Made by a program: the position numbers and the translations under genes | Assembly (NCBI GenBank): GCA_035772405.1 | Contig: JAYKKM010000264.1 | Location: forward strand, 186,001 to 250,000 | Length of the DNA: 64,000 bases | From: Chrysogorgia sp. JL179-B06 | Lineage: Eukaryota > Cnidaria > Anthozoa > Scleralcyonacea > Chrysogorgiidae | Direction of reading: 5' to 3' | The notes under the pieces: generated by a model | Database searches by the model: none | Told to the model about the DNA's origin: nothing | What the model saw: the letters and a program-made list of their open reading frames with translations, nothing else | In this document: positions 1 through 11,239 of the stretch, piece after piece | Position numbering within the stretch: the first letter of the stretch is position 1 | How the letters are laid out: every line of letters starts with the position of its first letter

Positions 1-1
1 T

Positions 2-3000
2 AAAAATTGATGGACATGAGCATGTTTTCAGAGGAAGCATTGGTCCCTTTTCAAGTGACAACCTGGGAGCTCACATGCTTGGTGGTTATATTGAAAGCTT
101 TTCTGGTTTAAGGATGTGCAGATGATGTATGGCAACAAAAAATGACAAAAATACAAAGGTACGGTAAATAGTAACATTTAGTTGTATCATAGTTATTATA
201 TATTGTATATATATTAATATATTGTATATATAATATATATGTATTTTGTCATACATCATATTGTATCATATCATTACCAGTACAGTACTACTGTATGTTT
301 GTGTGCACTGAATTCAGTTATTATTTTGGGTATTTTACATTTAGTTTCATGAAACTGATTTTCAACGAAGAACGAGGACCAGTTATCAGCAACACTGTGC
401 ATTGGTTGCAGATGATCCCTCTTTTGTTTCTGCGTATGGCATAAAGAGGAATTCTATCCTCAATCAATCTCGTTTTTTTCATGTCGTTGAAGGATTAGAT
501 TTAGATGTTATGCATGATCAGCTTGAAGGTGTGCTCCCACTGGTGCTAAAATTGTTGATTAAACGGTTTATCCAAGTTGACAAATATTTTACACTTGACT
601 TGTTAAATCAACGCATTCAGACCTTCAACTATGGGCCATCAGATGCAACAAATAAGCCAAGTGCAATAAAACCACAATTGCTAAGTAGCAACGAGTCAGG
701 ATCAATCAGCCAGTCAGGTATAGTTTAAATAAATGATTAGCCTGCGAGCAGGGTCTCTGCGGGTTGGGCGTCTTGCGGAGGGCGGATAAATAATTTAAGA
801 TAGAATGTACATACAGTATTATGTGACCTTTTTTATTGATAATGCAATATTTTCTCCATCCCTTCATAGTGTTTATAATATTTAAATACTGATGGTGGCA
901 GGTGATATACCAATTGCATTGCATTTGTGCTAAACATTTTGTATACTGAAGCAATTTTTAAAAATGTTTATTTAGCTGCACAGATGTGGTGTCTTTCACG
1001 CATGTTTCCACTACTTGTTGGTGACTTGGTGCCCACAGAGAATGAATATTGGGAGAACTTTCTAAGACTTTTGAGAATTGAGGAGCTTGTCTTTGCACCA
1101 AAGTCATCTACTCAACTAGCTGCATATCTAGATGTGCTCATTGGTGAATATCTTGAAGAGCACAGCACTCTCTATGAGAAGCCACTGACTCCAAAACAGC
1201 ACTATATGGTACATTACCCTCAACAAATTGTGAGGTATGCATAATATCTTCAATATTTTTTATATTTAGAGTGTACAGTATATAATGGTACTGTATATTG
1301 AATATCTACAATACTGTAATAACTTGCTCTCTTATTAAAGTGGAGATGAAAGTTGTTTTTTTTTTAACTATACTTTTAGTAGAGGACCACTTGTGAGAAA
1401 CTGGGCAATGCGCTTTGAAGCCAAACATAATTATTTTAAAAGACTTGTTAGCACGATCAACAACTTTAAGAGTATTGAATTATCTCTGGCAAGGCGTCAC
1501 CAAGCACTACAAGCTTATTTGATGCAAAGTTCTTCTGGAAACTTTTTTAAAATGTCTTTAGAACACGGACCTGGCAAGCTGTATTATCATACCATAATAT
1601 ATAATTGCAATAAATTCACTGAAAATTGTATAGACTTTTATCGATTTACCAATACATGGCAAATGTATATGTACACTGTACAGTGTTTAAATAATGTACC
1701 TGCAGCAAGAAACTGTAATTTTGTTTCCTTATTAATCCTACAGGAGAAACAATCAGCATACATGAAACAGATCTAGTTCAAGGTTTTGATTAAAGAATAA
1801 CAGAAGACAGTGCTGTGATAAGGTATTGTAAAATGATAAATTCAAACTCTAATTCTATAATTGAGAATATTTGGCATTTTGTTGTGCAGTAGTGATGGAA
1901 AATTGTAAATGGTGGATTTATTTTTTATATTTCAACACCGAATCAACTAATTAAGACAAATTGCAAATAATGCATGTTTGCCATTTAAACTTTGATTATT
2001 ACCGTACATGAATAATGATATATTGAAGTAAAGTGTAAAGAGAAATAATGTTATAGAATTATTGTCAGTACTGCAGTAATAATAATAATAATATTTAATC
2101 AGGATACCCACGTCACCGAAGTGTTTTTCAGTGGGGTCCTGTAGTACTTCACAAGATTACATTACATTAAAATAAATAAGCATAGGAAAAGAGTTTGCAC
2201 ATAACCGATTACACTACATTACATTTAGTAATGTTACATGACTCAATGCAATGTAATGTAATGTAATGTAATGACATTACACTACACTAAGTCACGCAAC
2301 ATTACATTACATCACATTACATTACTATTATAAACTCACGGTATTACAAATATTCTCAACCCCCTAACCTTCTTCCATTACGTTTTTGGATGTAACACTT
2401 TACAGAACGGTGGATAAAGTTTTCCTCTGCGGGATTTAGAAAAGCACTAAGCACCTTCTTCGCCGTTGAAAGATTTTTTTGTACAAGTCTGCAGCTGTCG
2501 ACTGGTATTTTTAGTCGTTAGTTTTCAAGCTCGCGCACACAAGACGGTTGGTTCTTCACACGCGAGCAAACATAACACGCCAGATACGCTGACGCCGCCG
2601 CACGTGCTCCAACGATCGTTAACACCAATTCACGCGCGTGCAGCAATTAATTTTAAATTGGAATAATTTCAACAATATAGCCGTGCTCCTCGAAAACAAG
2701 TGACAATGGCCCCTGTCCTCACATGCTTCATCTTCGCTTTATTTTGGTTTGCTTGCGCCATCATCGCAGTTCGTCGGGAGATTTCAAGCTCTCGAAAGTT
2801 ATGGCTTTTCCTCTACATCTACATTGTTTTTCATGGATTATATCTCTGGGAGAACTATAAAACAATAAATATATCCAACAACAAACTGCTATACGTGAAC
2901 AAACAACTAATTGCCATAAATTATTTCGTTAACGGCCACGCTCGTCAACTTCGACGTCGTCGAAGTGGATTAATGGTCAAACAACGGCCATTACCAAATT

Positions 3001-6000
3001 CAGTAAAACTCATACTTGGCTGTCGATTTATCATTTATGCCTCCTTCGCAATCATCCTTATTCGTTTATCAGGAGATGTGGAGACCGATTATTGAGGAAT
3101 AAAATAAATTAAATTAAATTAAAATTTAAAAAAAAATTAAAAAAAAAATTAAAAAAAAAATTAAAATTAAAAATTAAAATTAAATTAAATTAAAATTAAA
3201 TTAAAAATTTAAATTAAATTAAATTATTCTTATTAAATCCAGGACCAACTGTTGGTATCCATCCGGCAAGAAGATACAAACGGATAAATAAACGGTCATT
3301 ATTAACGCCAACCTCTTTCGCCATAGATGACAGCCCAGTAGTTACCGAACTACCCCCTGCAGGTCAGTCTAGTTCTAACCTGCAGGGGGCAGGCGACCCT
3401 AGAACAACCAACTCTAAAGCTTCAGTTACAGAAGGCTTAACCGTTCTATATCTTAATGCAATAAGTTTGAAAGCATTTGTTCCGCACGACGGAAACCCTT
3501 CCAGCAAAGTATGCAAAGCAACTATTCTACAACAGTTGGTTTACCGCCATTCCTATGATGTCATCTGTATTAGCGAAACTTGGCTTAATGACTCCATCTT
3601 GTCAACAGAAATTCTAACTGGCTATTTCATCTATCGCAAAGACAGGACAGGAAAGACTGGCGGAGGCGTACTTATTGCGGTCAAGTCTGACATCCATACC
3701 AGACGCCGATCAGACCTCGAGAGAGACAAAATGCATCGAACTGGTAGTCGTCGAACTTACTAAGGATAATAGTAAACCAATTATCCTCTATTCGCTCTAT
3801 CACCCAGAGTCTGGTCCTGTGGACTTTCAACACCTCAACTCGTCGCTTCAAGAAACTCCTGAATCGGCCTGCAATATCGTTGTTGGCGATTTTAATCTCC
3901 CGGACATTGCCTGGTCGTCTGATGAATGTACTCCAACTAATGTCGGTGGATCATCGGAGGTCGAAGCATTTTGTGATCTGATGGACGATAACTTCCTTCA
4001 ACAGCTCATTAAAGGGCCAACTCATATTGCGGGTAATAAACTTGACCTGCTGTTGTGCAACTGTTCTGAAGTGATTGACTACGTCTCTACGTCCTCTCCT
4101 GTGCAAAGCGAATTTCCATCGGATCATTTCCTGGTTGACTTTGTTATCCGGCTGAAGTTTAAACGAGCTAAGCGGGTGCAGCGCAAGGCGTATGATTATA
4201 AGCGCGCGAACTTTTATGAACTCAGAAGTGATCTGCAGCGGATGCCATTCGACATCACCCTCTCCGATGATGTTGATATTTGTTGGTCTCAGTGGAAGGA
4301 TCTGTTTGTGACTGCCGTTGAGAACTGTGTCCCAGTAAAATCCATCAAAGACACTAATTCCCCGCCTTGGATTGACGGAGAGGTCAGGCATCTTATCCGA
4401 AAAAAGTATAGAGCTCTGCGTAAATACCGTCAATATAAATCGGAAGAACGAAAACTAAAACTTCGCTCCCTCAGTCAAGAGGTTAAATCATTAGTCCAAC
4501 GTAAACATCGCGATTATCTGGTCAGTATTTAAGGCTCATTCAAGACAAACCCTAAATTATTTTGGAGTTACCATAAGGCGATTTTACATCATCGCGCGGG
4601 CTTGAATTCAGATATTGTTTACAACGGGCAGACAGCAAAGACCGCCGCCGAAAAAGCTGAGCTATTTAATTCATACTTTTGTTCGGTTTTCACCACTCCA
4701 ACTGTAAACATCCAACGCAAATGCCATCGTTCTCCCTTGAGCGCTGATATGGAAATTTCCGAACTTAACCTATCAGTCGAAGAAGTGGCCAATTGTTTAT
4801 CTAACTTAGATCCGTCAAAAGCCTGTGGTCCCGACGGGATTCCAGCCCGCGTCTTAAAAGAGTGTAGCGTGCAGATTGCGCCAAGTCTCTGTGCATTATT
4901 CAACCATTCTCTGCTCACTGGGCGCTTTCCCTCTGAATGGAAGACTGCTGATGTCACTCCCGTCCATAAGAAAGATCTAAAAGAGTCCGCAGAAAACTAT
5001 AGATCTATCTCCTTATTGTCTGTTGTTAGTAAAGTCATGGAACGCTGCGTCTGCAATAGATTCTATGCTCATGTCTCGGACGTGATTATCAAGTTACAAC
5101 ACGGTTTCATGCGAGATCGCTCTTGCGTTACCCAGTTACTGTCTGTTCTTCACTCAATTGGCGAAACTCTTGATAAGAATATTCAGTCGGACGTTCTATA
5201 CCTTGACTTTGCCAAGGCTTTCGATTCCGTCGACCATGCCATACTTATCGAAAAGCTTAAATGGTATGGAGTAACAGGCAATCTACTTGAATGGTTCACC
5301 GACTACCTAAGGGATATATCACAGAGGGTTGTTATAGAAGGCGTCGCCTCTCAGCGCTCATCAGTCACTTCCGGTGTACCTCAAGGCAGTCGATTTATTC
5401 ATAAACGACTTGCCTGACGTCATCCAAAAAGAAACAGGCGCTGCCCTATATGCAGATGATACAAAATTATACCGTACCATTAACTCATTCAGCCACTGCG
5501 AGAGCCTTCAGCATAACCTGACGAGCCTGGTCACCTGGAGCGGCGATTCTAACATTAAGTTCAACGCTTCAAAGTGCAAGATACTTACAGTAACTCGAAA
5601 GAAAACGCCAGTGACCTATGACTATCACCTTGGGGACGTGAAGTTACTACGCGTGCGGAAAGAAAGGGACCTTGGTGTTCTCATTTCTGATAAACTCTCC
5701 TGGGATTCCCATGTTACGTCTGTCGTAGCAAAAGCAAATAAGCTACTCGGTTTATTGAAAAGAACCTGTCCCCTGATTACAGATATCACAGTTCGACGGA
5801 CATTATACCTAGCACTCGTTAAATCTCAGATGTGCTATGCTACCGAGGTGTGGTCGCCAGCAACAGTTAAGCTAAAATCCATGGTAGAGAGAGTGCAACG
5901 GCGCGCTACGCGGTGGATCCTAAGGTCGAAACCAGGCGAGACGTCGTACAGGATAGGCTGCTGGCCCTTAACCTGCTGCCTTTGGTGTATGATAGAGAAA

Positions 6001-7192
6001 TAAAAGACCTGACTTTCTTCTTCAAAGCAATATTTGGCCCTACTGATTTTAATATTGAATGTTTTGTTTCGTTTGTGCAGCATGGGCGCACACGTAATCT
6101 TAACCCAACTTTAACTTTAAAACCCACCATTTGTAAAACCAGTACTTTCCAAGCTTCGTATTTTAACAGAATTGTTAAACCCTGGAACTTTATTTGCAAG
6201 TTAGCCCCATTACATACTTTTCATAGTGCTCCTTCTTTTAAGGGTTTTCTTTGTAACCTATATTTTTCTTTACTTAATAATACTTTTGATATAGAATTGT
6301 CCTGCACATGGTCGCTTGTGCGCGACTGCCCCTGTCATCGGGCTTAAACTTTTATGTATATATATATATATGTATTATTGCCCCTTTCATGTGTTTTTAT
6401 ACAATACAATACAATAAATTTTTATTTAAACTCGATAAAAGTTAAAGCTTGTCGCTTGTGGGGTCGTGTGTTTATGCTAATTAGAATAATTGGTATTACA
6501 AATTATGGTTAATAAATTTTAAAAATAATATAAAAATTAATAAAAGTTAATAAAAATAATAGCGGTCTTCATATTTTGGTACTGATTGTACTGATTCAGC
6601 ACCATAGTTGATACTGTTGGGACTGTGTCCCGTTCGCGCAAAGCCTGTTTGGCTCGTCTTTTATTTTTCTTGTATCTATGTATTTTTATTAGTTTGTCAC
6701 ATAGACGTGTCCAATAAAGCTGTTAAACGTATATGTACCGTTAATACCGTTATTACACTTTGAAACTAATTAAATTGGTGTTTTTTAGGAATTATACATA
6801 TATAGCCCATATAATATTAATAATTTTTATTTCTGATTTTCACTTGGTTTTATATATTTAGAACCACCTGGGTGAAAGTCTTTGGTACAAAATACTCAAA
6901 AGGTTCTGCTATAATAACAGGATTATACCATGGCAATCCTGTTTTAGGTGAAGTGGTGAATGTATATATCATCAATGGAAATATTGTAGTGTTTTGCTTC
7001 ACAACACTTCAAGTAATAGATTATGTCACACACTTGAATGCATATAAAGCAATTAACACTGGTGAAATAGGTTACATTATTCAAGAAAAACTTGTTGATT
7101 ACCATCCTCTTGGGATTCATAATGGTTTTGGTCAGAATTTGAGAAGCTTATTTGTCATTTTGCGACACAGAGTGGACTGCATGGAGGAATAG
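2..7192 (+). CDS. 3' exons of a host or domesticated-transposon gene (RFEAKH-type family)
   Basis: Several exons in one orientation read as one protein. Coding starts near 2-119 (residues ..DNLGAHMLGGYIESFSG..); the exit splice site of that exon is unclear because a TGA follows. The next exons are 345-717 (acceptor TTTAG, donor CAG/GTATAG), 976-1234, 1383-1580 and 6862-7192, with matching phases. Hallmarks are VMHDQLEGV in exon 345-717, AAQMW in the next, and MRFEAKHNYFKR in exon 1383-1580. From memory, this combination belongs to large uncharacterised proteins common in fish and cnidarian genomes that look transposon-derived. The last exon ends with TAG at 7190-7192. The 5.3-kb intron 1581-6861 holds a LINE. 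Function is not known. The splice sites suggest a real gene, but the first visible exon border looks damaged. Confidence 0.6.
2085..2335. repeat. ACATT/AATGT pentanucleotide region with inverted arms
   Basis: From about 2150 the sequence is built of ACATT words that switch to AATGT words around 2250 and back again, so the tract can fold on itself. The stretch before it (2100-2150) looks like the 3' end of an older repeat. No gene is seen between 1581 and 2465. Confidence 0.6.
2700..3095 (+). pseudogene. LINE N-terminal leader ORF ending in truncated 2A-like motif
   Basis: A 131-codon ORF starts with a hydrophobic signal-like segment (MAPVLTCFIFALFWFACAI) and ends in an arginine-rich stretch (RQLRRRRSG). 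It then reads LSGDVETDY and stops at 3093-3095. Residues D-V-E-T (3075-3086) match the first half of the 2A ribosome-skipping signature. The second half, N-P-G-P, is read at 3236-3247 in front of the endonuclease. From established knowledge, some APE-type LINEs of invertebrates carry an N-terminal 2A peptide. Here the motif is split by 149 bp, so this copy cannot use it. Confidence 0.7.
3087..3235. repeat. AT-rich low-complexity insertion (AATTAAA words) inside the LINE
   Basis: The 149 bp between the D-V-E-T and N-P-G-P codons is almost pure A/T, dominated by AAATTAAATT words. Flanking LINE sequence is balanced in composition, so this looks like a local insertion or microsatellite expansion. 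Confidence 0.7.
3236..4532 (+). pseudogene. LINE APE-type endonuclease domain
   Basis: The reading frame opens with N-P-G-P and continues through a linker into an AP-endonuclease-like domain: ISETWLND, then GDFNLPDIAW, then a region ending SDHFLVDF. This order matches the exonuclease-endonuclease-phosphatase domain that nicks target DNA in CR1/L2 LINEs. A frameshift lies between 3675 and 3763, where two frames overlap. After the domain comes a basic linker (RKKYRALRKYRQYKSEERK) and a TAA at 4530-4532, which interrupts the passage to the reverse transcriptase. Non-functional copy. Confidence 0.8.
4533..6346 (+). pseudogene. LINE reverse transcriptase and C-terminal tail
   Basis: Reverse transcriptase blocks occur in the usual order: KACGPDGIPARVLK, NYRSISLLSVVSKVMER, LDFAKAFDSVDH, TSGVPQGS, then YADDTKLYR at about 5450. 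Between GVPQGS and LFINDLPD (near 5390) a short stretch, including the usual block 5 leucine-glycine-proline part, is missing and the frame changes, so there is a small internal deletion. Another frame change near 5920 leads to the C-terminal tail, which ends in a cysteine/tryptophan motif (ELSCTWSLVRDC) at 6346. The catalytic aspartates are present, but the frame is broken. Clade CR1/L2 is inferred from the block spacing and tail. Confidence 0.85.
6421..6861. other. Rest of host intron, no gene
   Basis: This is AT-rich DNA. The part at about 6590-6730 resembles the 3' UTR of another retroelement, with an AATAAAG polyadenylation-like signal at 6713. It ends in the splice acceptor TATATTTAG at 6861. 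Confidence 0.5.
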
Positions 7193-7323
7193 TGATTTTT
7201 GATTATTAAGTTAAATAAATCAGATTATTTTCCTTGTTGGTCACATTTTGCCATATATTATAGTACTTTTATGAACATCAGAGCATGTATGTTATTGTAT
7301 TAGATGCTGGACACTGAAGGCTG

Positions 7324-7352
7324 GTTATATATATATATATATATATATATAT
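7324..7352. repeat. (TA)n microsatellite
   Basis: Short run of alternating T and A. The surrounding stretch 7193-7431 has no recognisable gene. Confidence 0.85.
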
Positions 7353-7431
7353 ACTATATTGTAATAAATCAAAGACAAGACATGCTTTTCTGTAACTCTG
7401 AGTTAAACGCTGATGCGATCTTCAGACAGAC

Positions 7432-7874
7432 TTTATTACAATGTAAATATACCGTAAGTGAGTCTTATTTATAGTGACAGGGATAATGTATGCGGGTCAT
7501 GACAGCATGATTTACGCGAATTCCGGTGTGTGGTTCTATTGTTTTATCTATATTAGGTGGTCTTTAAGTTCATCAGGTAGTACTTATTTTCGTGCCGTCA
7601 TTAGGATATCAGTTCTGATCTCTTGTTTAGGGTGTTGGACGTGTCGGATTTGATTATATAAAAATTTTCAGTTAGGCAGAGGTTGCACTTTTTGGACTTG
7701 TTGCTGTAGGCGGTTGCTGATGCGAGGATTGACCATGTGATTTTGTAGCCTTTTTTTGCGCCTTTGAGGTTCCAGATGTGTTTTGAAATTCGCGTAAAAC
7801 ATCCTGTCATGACCCGCATACATTATCCATGTCACTATAAATAAGACTCACCTACGGTATATTTACATTGTAAT
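7432..7874 (-). mobile_element. Penelope-like element fragment with GIY-YIG tail and inverted flanks
   Basis: On the minus strand the segment 7601-7819 reads ISKHIWNLKGAKKGYKITWSIL, then KKCNLCLTENFYII and LNKRSELIS. This is the C-terminal GIY-YIG nuclease signature of Penelope-like retroelements. The fragment is flanked by arms 7432-7521 and 7784-7874 that are near-perfect inverted copies of each other, so the piece is a foldback. The signature TCTGAAGATCGC lies just outside on the minus strand and recurs at the second PLE fragment near 17040. Confidence 0.7.
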
Positions 7875-8437
<563 letters not shown>

Positions 8438-8677
8438 ACAGGTAGCTGTGCCCCGAAATGTTATCTAATAAAGATTTTTAAAAACTTAGTTCTCTTGTGC
8501 TTCTTATCTAATAAAATAGGAACATTATTTTAAAACATCTTTATCATTTCATTAATGTTTTGGGGTGCAGCCCCTTCTTCTTAGATGTTTTAAATGTTCC
8601 TATCTTGTTAGACTTACCGGTATTAACATTCTAGAACTTTGACAAAGGTACATGTGCTGTTTAGAAGATATGTGTTG

Positions 8678-8983
8678 TTCGAGTGTTGGATATATACATT
8701 TTAAGACCAGTTGCGAAAAATGCAACTTCAAGGTCTTCCGAGTTCCGGCTGGAATTGAACCCGCGACCCTGCGATTGCTAGTGCAGTGCTCTGACCACTG
8801 AGCTACGGAAGCCGTTGCCAAGAGCCTAGTCACGAGTTCTGTATATATAGTGTTGGTAATGCCGGGATAAGATTCTGGGTATATTATAGGTAATATTTGG
8901 CATTTCACTCGATTAAACTACATGTTCTGAAGATATATGGTGAAGGAAAATTTCGAGTGTTGGATATATACATTTTAAGACCA
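8678..8983 (-). mobile_element. tRNA-derived SINE-like insert with 32-bp direct repeats
   Basis: On the minus strand, 8735-8813 reads as a tRNA-like head with an A box TAGCTCAGTGG (8795-8805) and a B box GGTTCAATTCC (8751-8761). The same 32-bp sequence, beginning TTCGAGTGTTGG, occurs at 8678-8709 and 8952-8983. It may be a target duplication or part of a tandem repeat. The tRNA-like part does not form a clean cloverleaf (acceptor mismatches), so it is not called a tRNA gene. Confidence 0.55.
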
Positions 8984-9439
8984 ATAATGTTTATACGTTA
9001 ATTTAACTGCAAGTTGCAACTGGTAGATAAAATGTAAATATAATTATGTAAATATAATTAGCAACTGGTCATGCATTCATGCTAATTCATAAGCATCTGC
9101 ATATTTTGAAAACAATATATTTCTAAAGATCTGAATTATGCAAATCGTTTCAAAATTTTCACAGCATGACCATTTGTGATGGCCACCTCTTAAAATAGTT
9201 AAAATCACTCACTGTTTGTAATTTGTTGACTTGATTTTGCAGTGTGCGCTATACTACACTTTTATATTTGGTATAAACTCATACAAGACTTGTCATCACA
9301 GAGCTTGCTCTTAAGCGGGAGCTTCATCTTTTTCGTTCCGAGTTAAATATATAGCTCATACAGGCGTGAAGTGGAGTGTTTAAACCAGCCATTTTGAAAA
9401 TATAATCGATGTTCTTGGTGTAAGATACAATATTATGTT
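8984..9439. other. No gene; contains a divergent copy of a small MITE
   Basis: Positions about 9058-9180 begin TAGCAACTGGTCATG and resemble the MITE found at 36778-36915. Nothing else is recognised here. Confidence 0.45.
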
Positions 9440-9860
9440 TCGCTTTTGATCAGTATTAACTATTTACACAAAAACTTGAGTTAGAAACATGATTACTTGA
9501 GTTGAATGGTTTTACTCAAACTATGTGTAATTTGTATTGCTCATTTGCAACAAGTTTGAGTAAAGTTACGCACGTTGCAAATTTACACACTGGCCCGGCA
9601 GTGTTTATTTTACATGCTTGCGTGTGTAAATACAATTTACAGTGAAACTCTGTGTAAATAAACACAAGCTTTTGTGTAAATATTTACACTAAATTTTGAG
9701 TAAATTTTACTTTTACCTAATAATTTGTGTAAATTTTACACAAAAAAATGATGTAGGAAATTTACCGCAATTTTTGTGTTAACCTAACGCAAATTATTGA
9801 GTAAAAGTACGACTTTACACAAGAAAGTGTGTTAATTTAACACATGCATTTTGGCAGTGT
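9440..9860. repeat. Word-rich repeat: GTGTAAA / TTTACAC on both strands
   Basis: More than a dozen copies of GTGTAAA or its complement TTTACAC, spaced irregularly, fill this stretch. A similar block built of GTGTAA words lies at 59180-59490. This may be the subterminal repeat region of a DNA transposon. No coding potential is seen. Confidence 0.6.
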
Positions 9861-10074
9861 AGTTGAAAAATAGACCGCGACTTCTGTAGTTTTATCACGA
9901 TATTAAACATTTTGAAATATAAATTACATGAAATGTATTAAATACTGACATTTCTCATATAAACAATTGATGTTAATGAAGACAAGAAAATTACACATTA
10001 TATAAAAGGTGCGCCGAATACTCAATTTCTGGAATCAATTTTCATTATATGGAATGTCTTTGTTGATTATTTCA

Positions 10075-10231
10075 GGTGATGATATAATCAAACTATGTTC
10101 AGTAACTTATGAATATAAGGATCGTTTTGGTTTTATTACTTTGTGGTCGGGCAAGACAGTGGATTGTTCAAGAAGAAATCTACCTGTGACGCCTCACTTC
10201 CGTTCAGGATATAATGATTCATCAATAATCG
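10075..10231 (+). CDS. Candidate host coding exon
   Basis: An open stretch lies between a good acceptor (TTATTTCAG, ending 10074) and a good donor (CGG/GTAAGAC). It encodes about 52 residues, including CSVTYEYKDRFGFITLWSG and NLPVTPHFRSGYNDSS. No family is recognised and no neighbouring exon was found, so it could be chance. Confidence 0.35.
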
Positions 10232-10442
10232 GGTAAGACATATGTACTAATAATAATAACTGCTTTATTTGCCGTCTTTAGCATAAGAATTACAACAGCA
10301 TTACATGTGATAATAATGTAACTAAAAAGGTAATCTTAAAAGGTGTTAATAAGTATATACATGCGTCTATTAACTACAATTCAATTTGGCTCCTAACAGT
10401 AAAAAGAGGGTTTATATATGTTTATACGTATAGCACTGGTAC

Positions 10443-10560
10443 GCTAAAGGATGTTTAAAAATATATTAAAAGGTATATACAATCTAAAGGATGTTTTAAA
10501 AATATATTAAAAGGTATATACAATCTAAAGGATGTTTAAAACATATTAAAAGGTACAATA
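10443..10560. repeat. Tandem repeat, ~46 bp x 3
   Basis: Three near-identical units contain CTAAAGGATGTTT and ATATTAAAAGGTA. The region 10232-11240 has no recognised gene otherwise. Confidence 0.75.
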
Positions 10561-10839
10561 TACTAGCGACAGTTCAATTTGGCTCGCCTGACAGTAAACG
10601 ATTGTTTATGTCTGTTTGTACGTGAAGCTTGTACTCTAAAGGATGTACTTGACCTTAATTCATGTGAGTGATCTATTAGTGCCTCAAAAAAGCGCCTGCA
10701 CCACTGCTCACTGAATTTCATAAAACGTTTAAATTCTTTACTCGTTTAAATATCTCGTCTGAGTGCTAATGGGTCAACAGTGTTCCTGGGTAACTGTCCG
10801 TGAGGCAATCGATTAGTTCCGGTTTCGTCACCTTATCCG

Positions 10840-11172
10840 TCGCACCCGTTTGACGTGGCGTGTGTGCAACTGTGGTATTTGATTACAGTTCTAGTAGTTT
10901 AAATATTTACGTGATTTATGAGCGGCTATTACTCAACGTGACTCAATGACCTTGTGATTTACTCGAAATAAACTCTACATCATAGTTGACGTAAATGTAA
11001 CCGAATTATAGAAAGATTTCATGTAGCTAATTTAGCCTTTAGAACCAATATAAGTAGAGCATGAATTGTAACAGTTAGTTAGTTCAGTTGTGATTGCAGA
11101 AGCGAACAATAAACCCCAAAGAAACACGCACTTCTTCACGAGTTGTCTCTCACTCTCGTACCTCGGTCCGTT
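10840..11172 (+). mobile_element. Possible solo LTR remnant
   Basis: This stretch has a TATA-like AATATAAGTAG (11047-11057), an AATAAA signal (11108) and a terminus CCGTTACA at 11172, the layout of an LTR. The 5' TG border and a target duplication could not be fixed, so this stays tentative. Confidence 0.25.
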
Positions 11173-11239
11173 ACAGTATGTTAACTCCAAAAGGTTTGAA
11201 CTCCTAGACTCTCTCGAATGTCTTCCCTCCAATGCTTAT

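Larger units (their letters stand above)
2466..6420 (+). mobile_element. Defective CR1/L2-like LINE
   Basis: A non-LTR retrotransposon lies in the host intron. In order it has a hydrophobic leader ORF ending in a broken 2A-like motif, an APE-type endonuclease, a reverse transcriptase with the YADD box, a conserved C-terminal tail, and a 3' end with short ACAAT repeats (about 6400-6417) as in CR1/L2 elements. Base composition is clearly more GC-rich than the surroundings. Frameshifts at ~3700, ~5390 and ~5920 make it inactive. The 5' limit is approximate. Confidence 0.85.

Noticed and set aside
3951..4433. Minus-strand ORF over the LINE endonuclease
   Set aside because: Shadow of the plus-strand coding sequence.
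8735..8813. A functional tRNA gene
   Set aside because: Acceptor stem pairs poorly and it lies in a repeated context; better called a SINE head. The same holds for 27223-27290.
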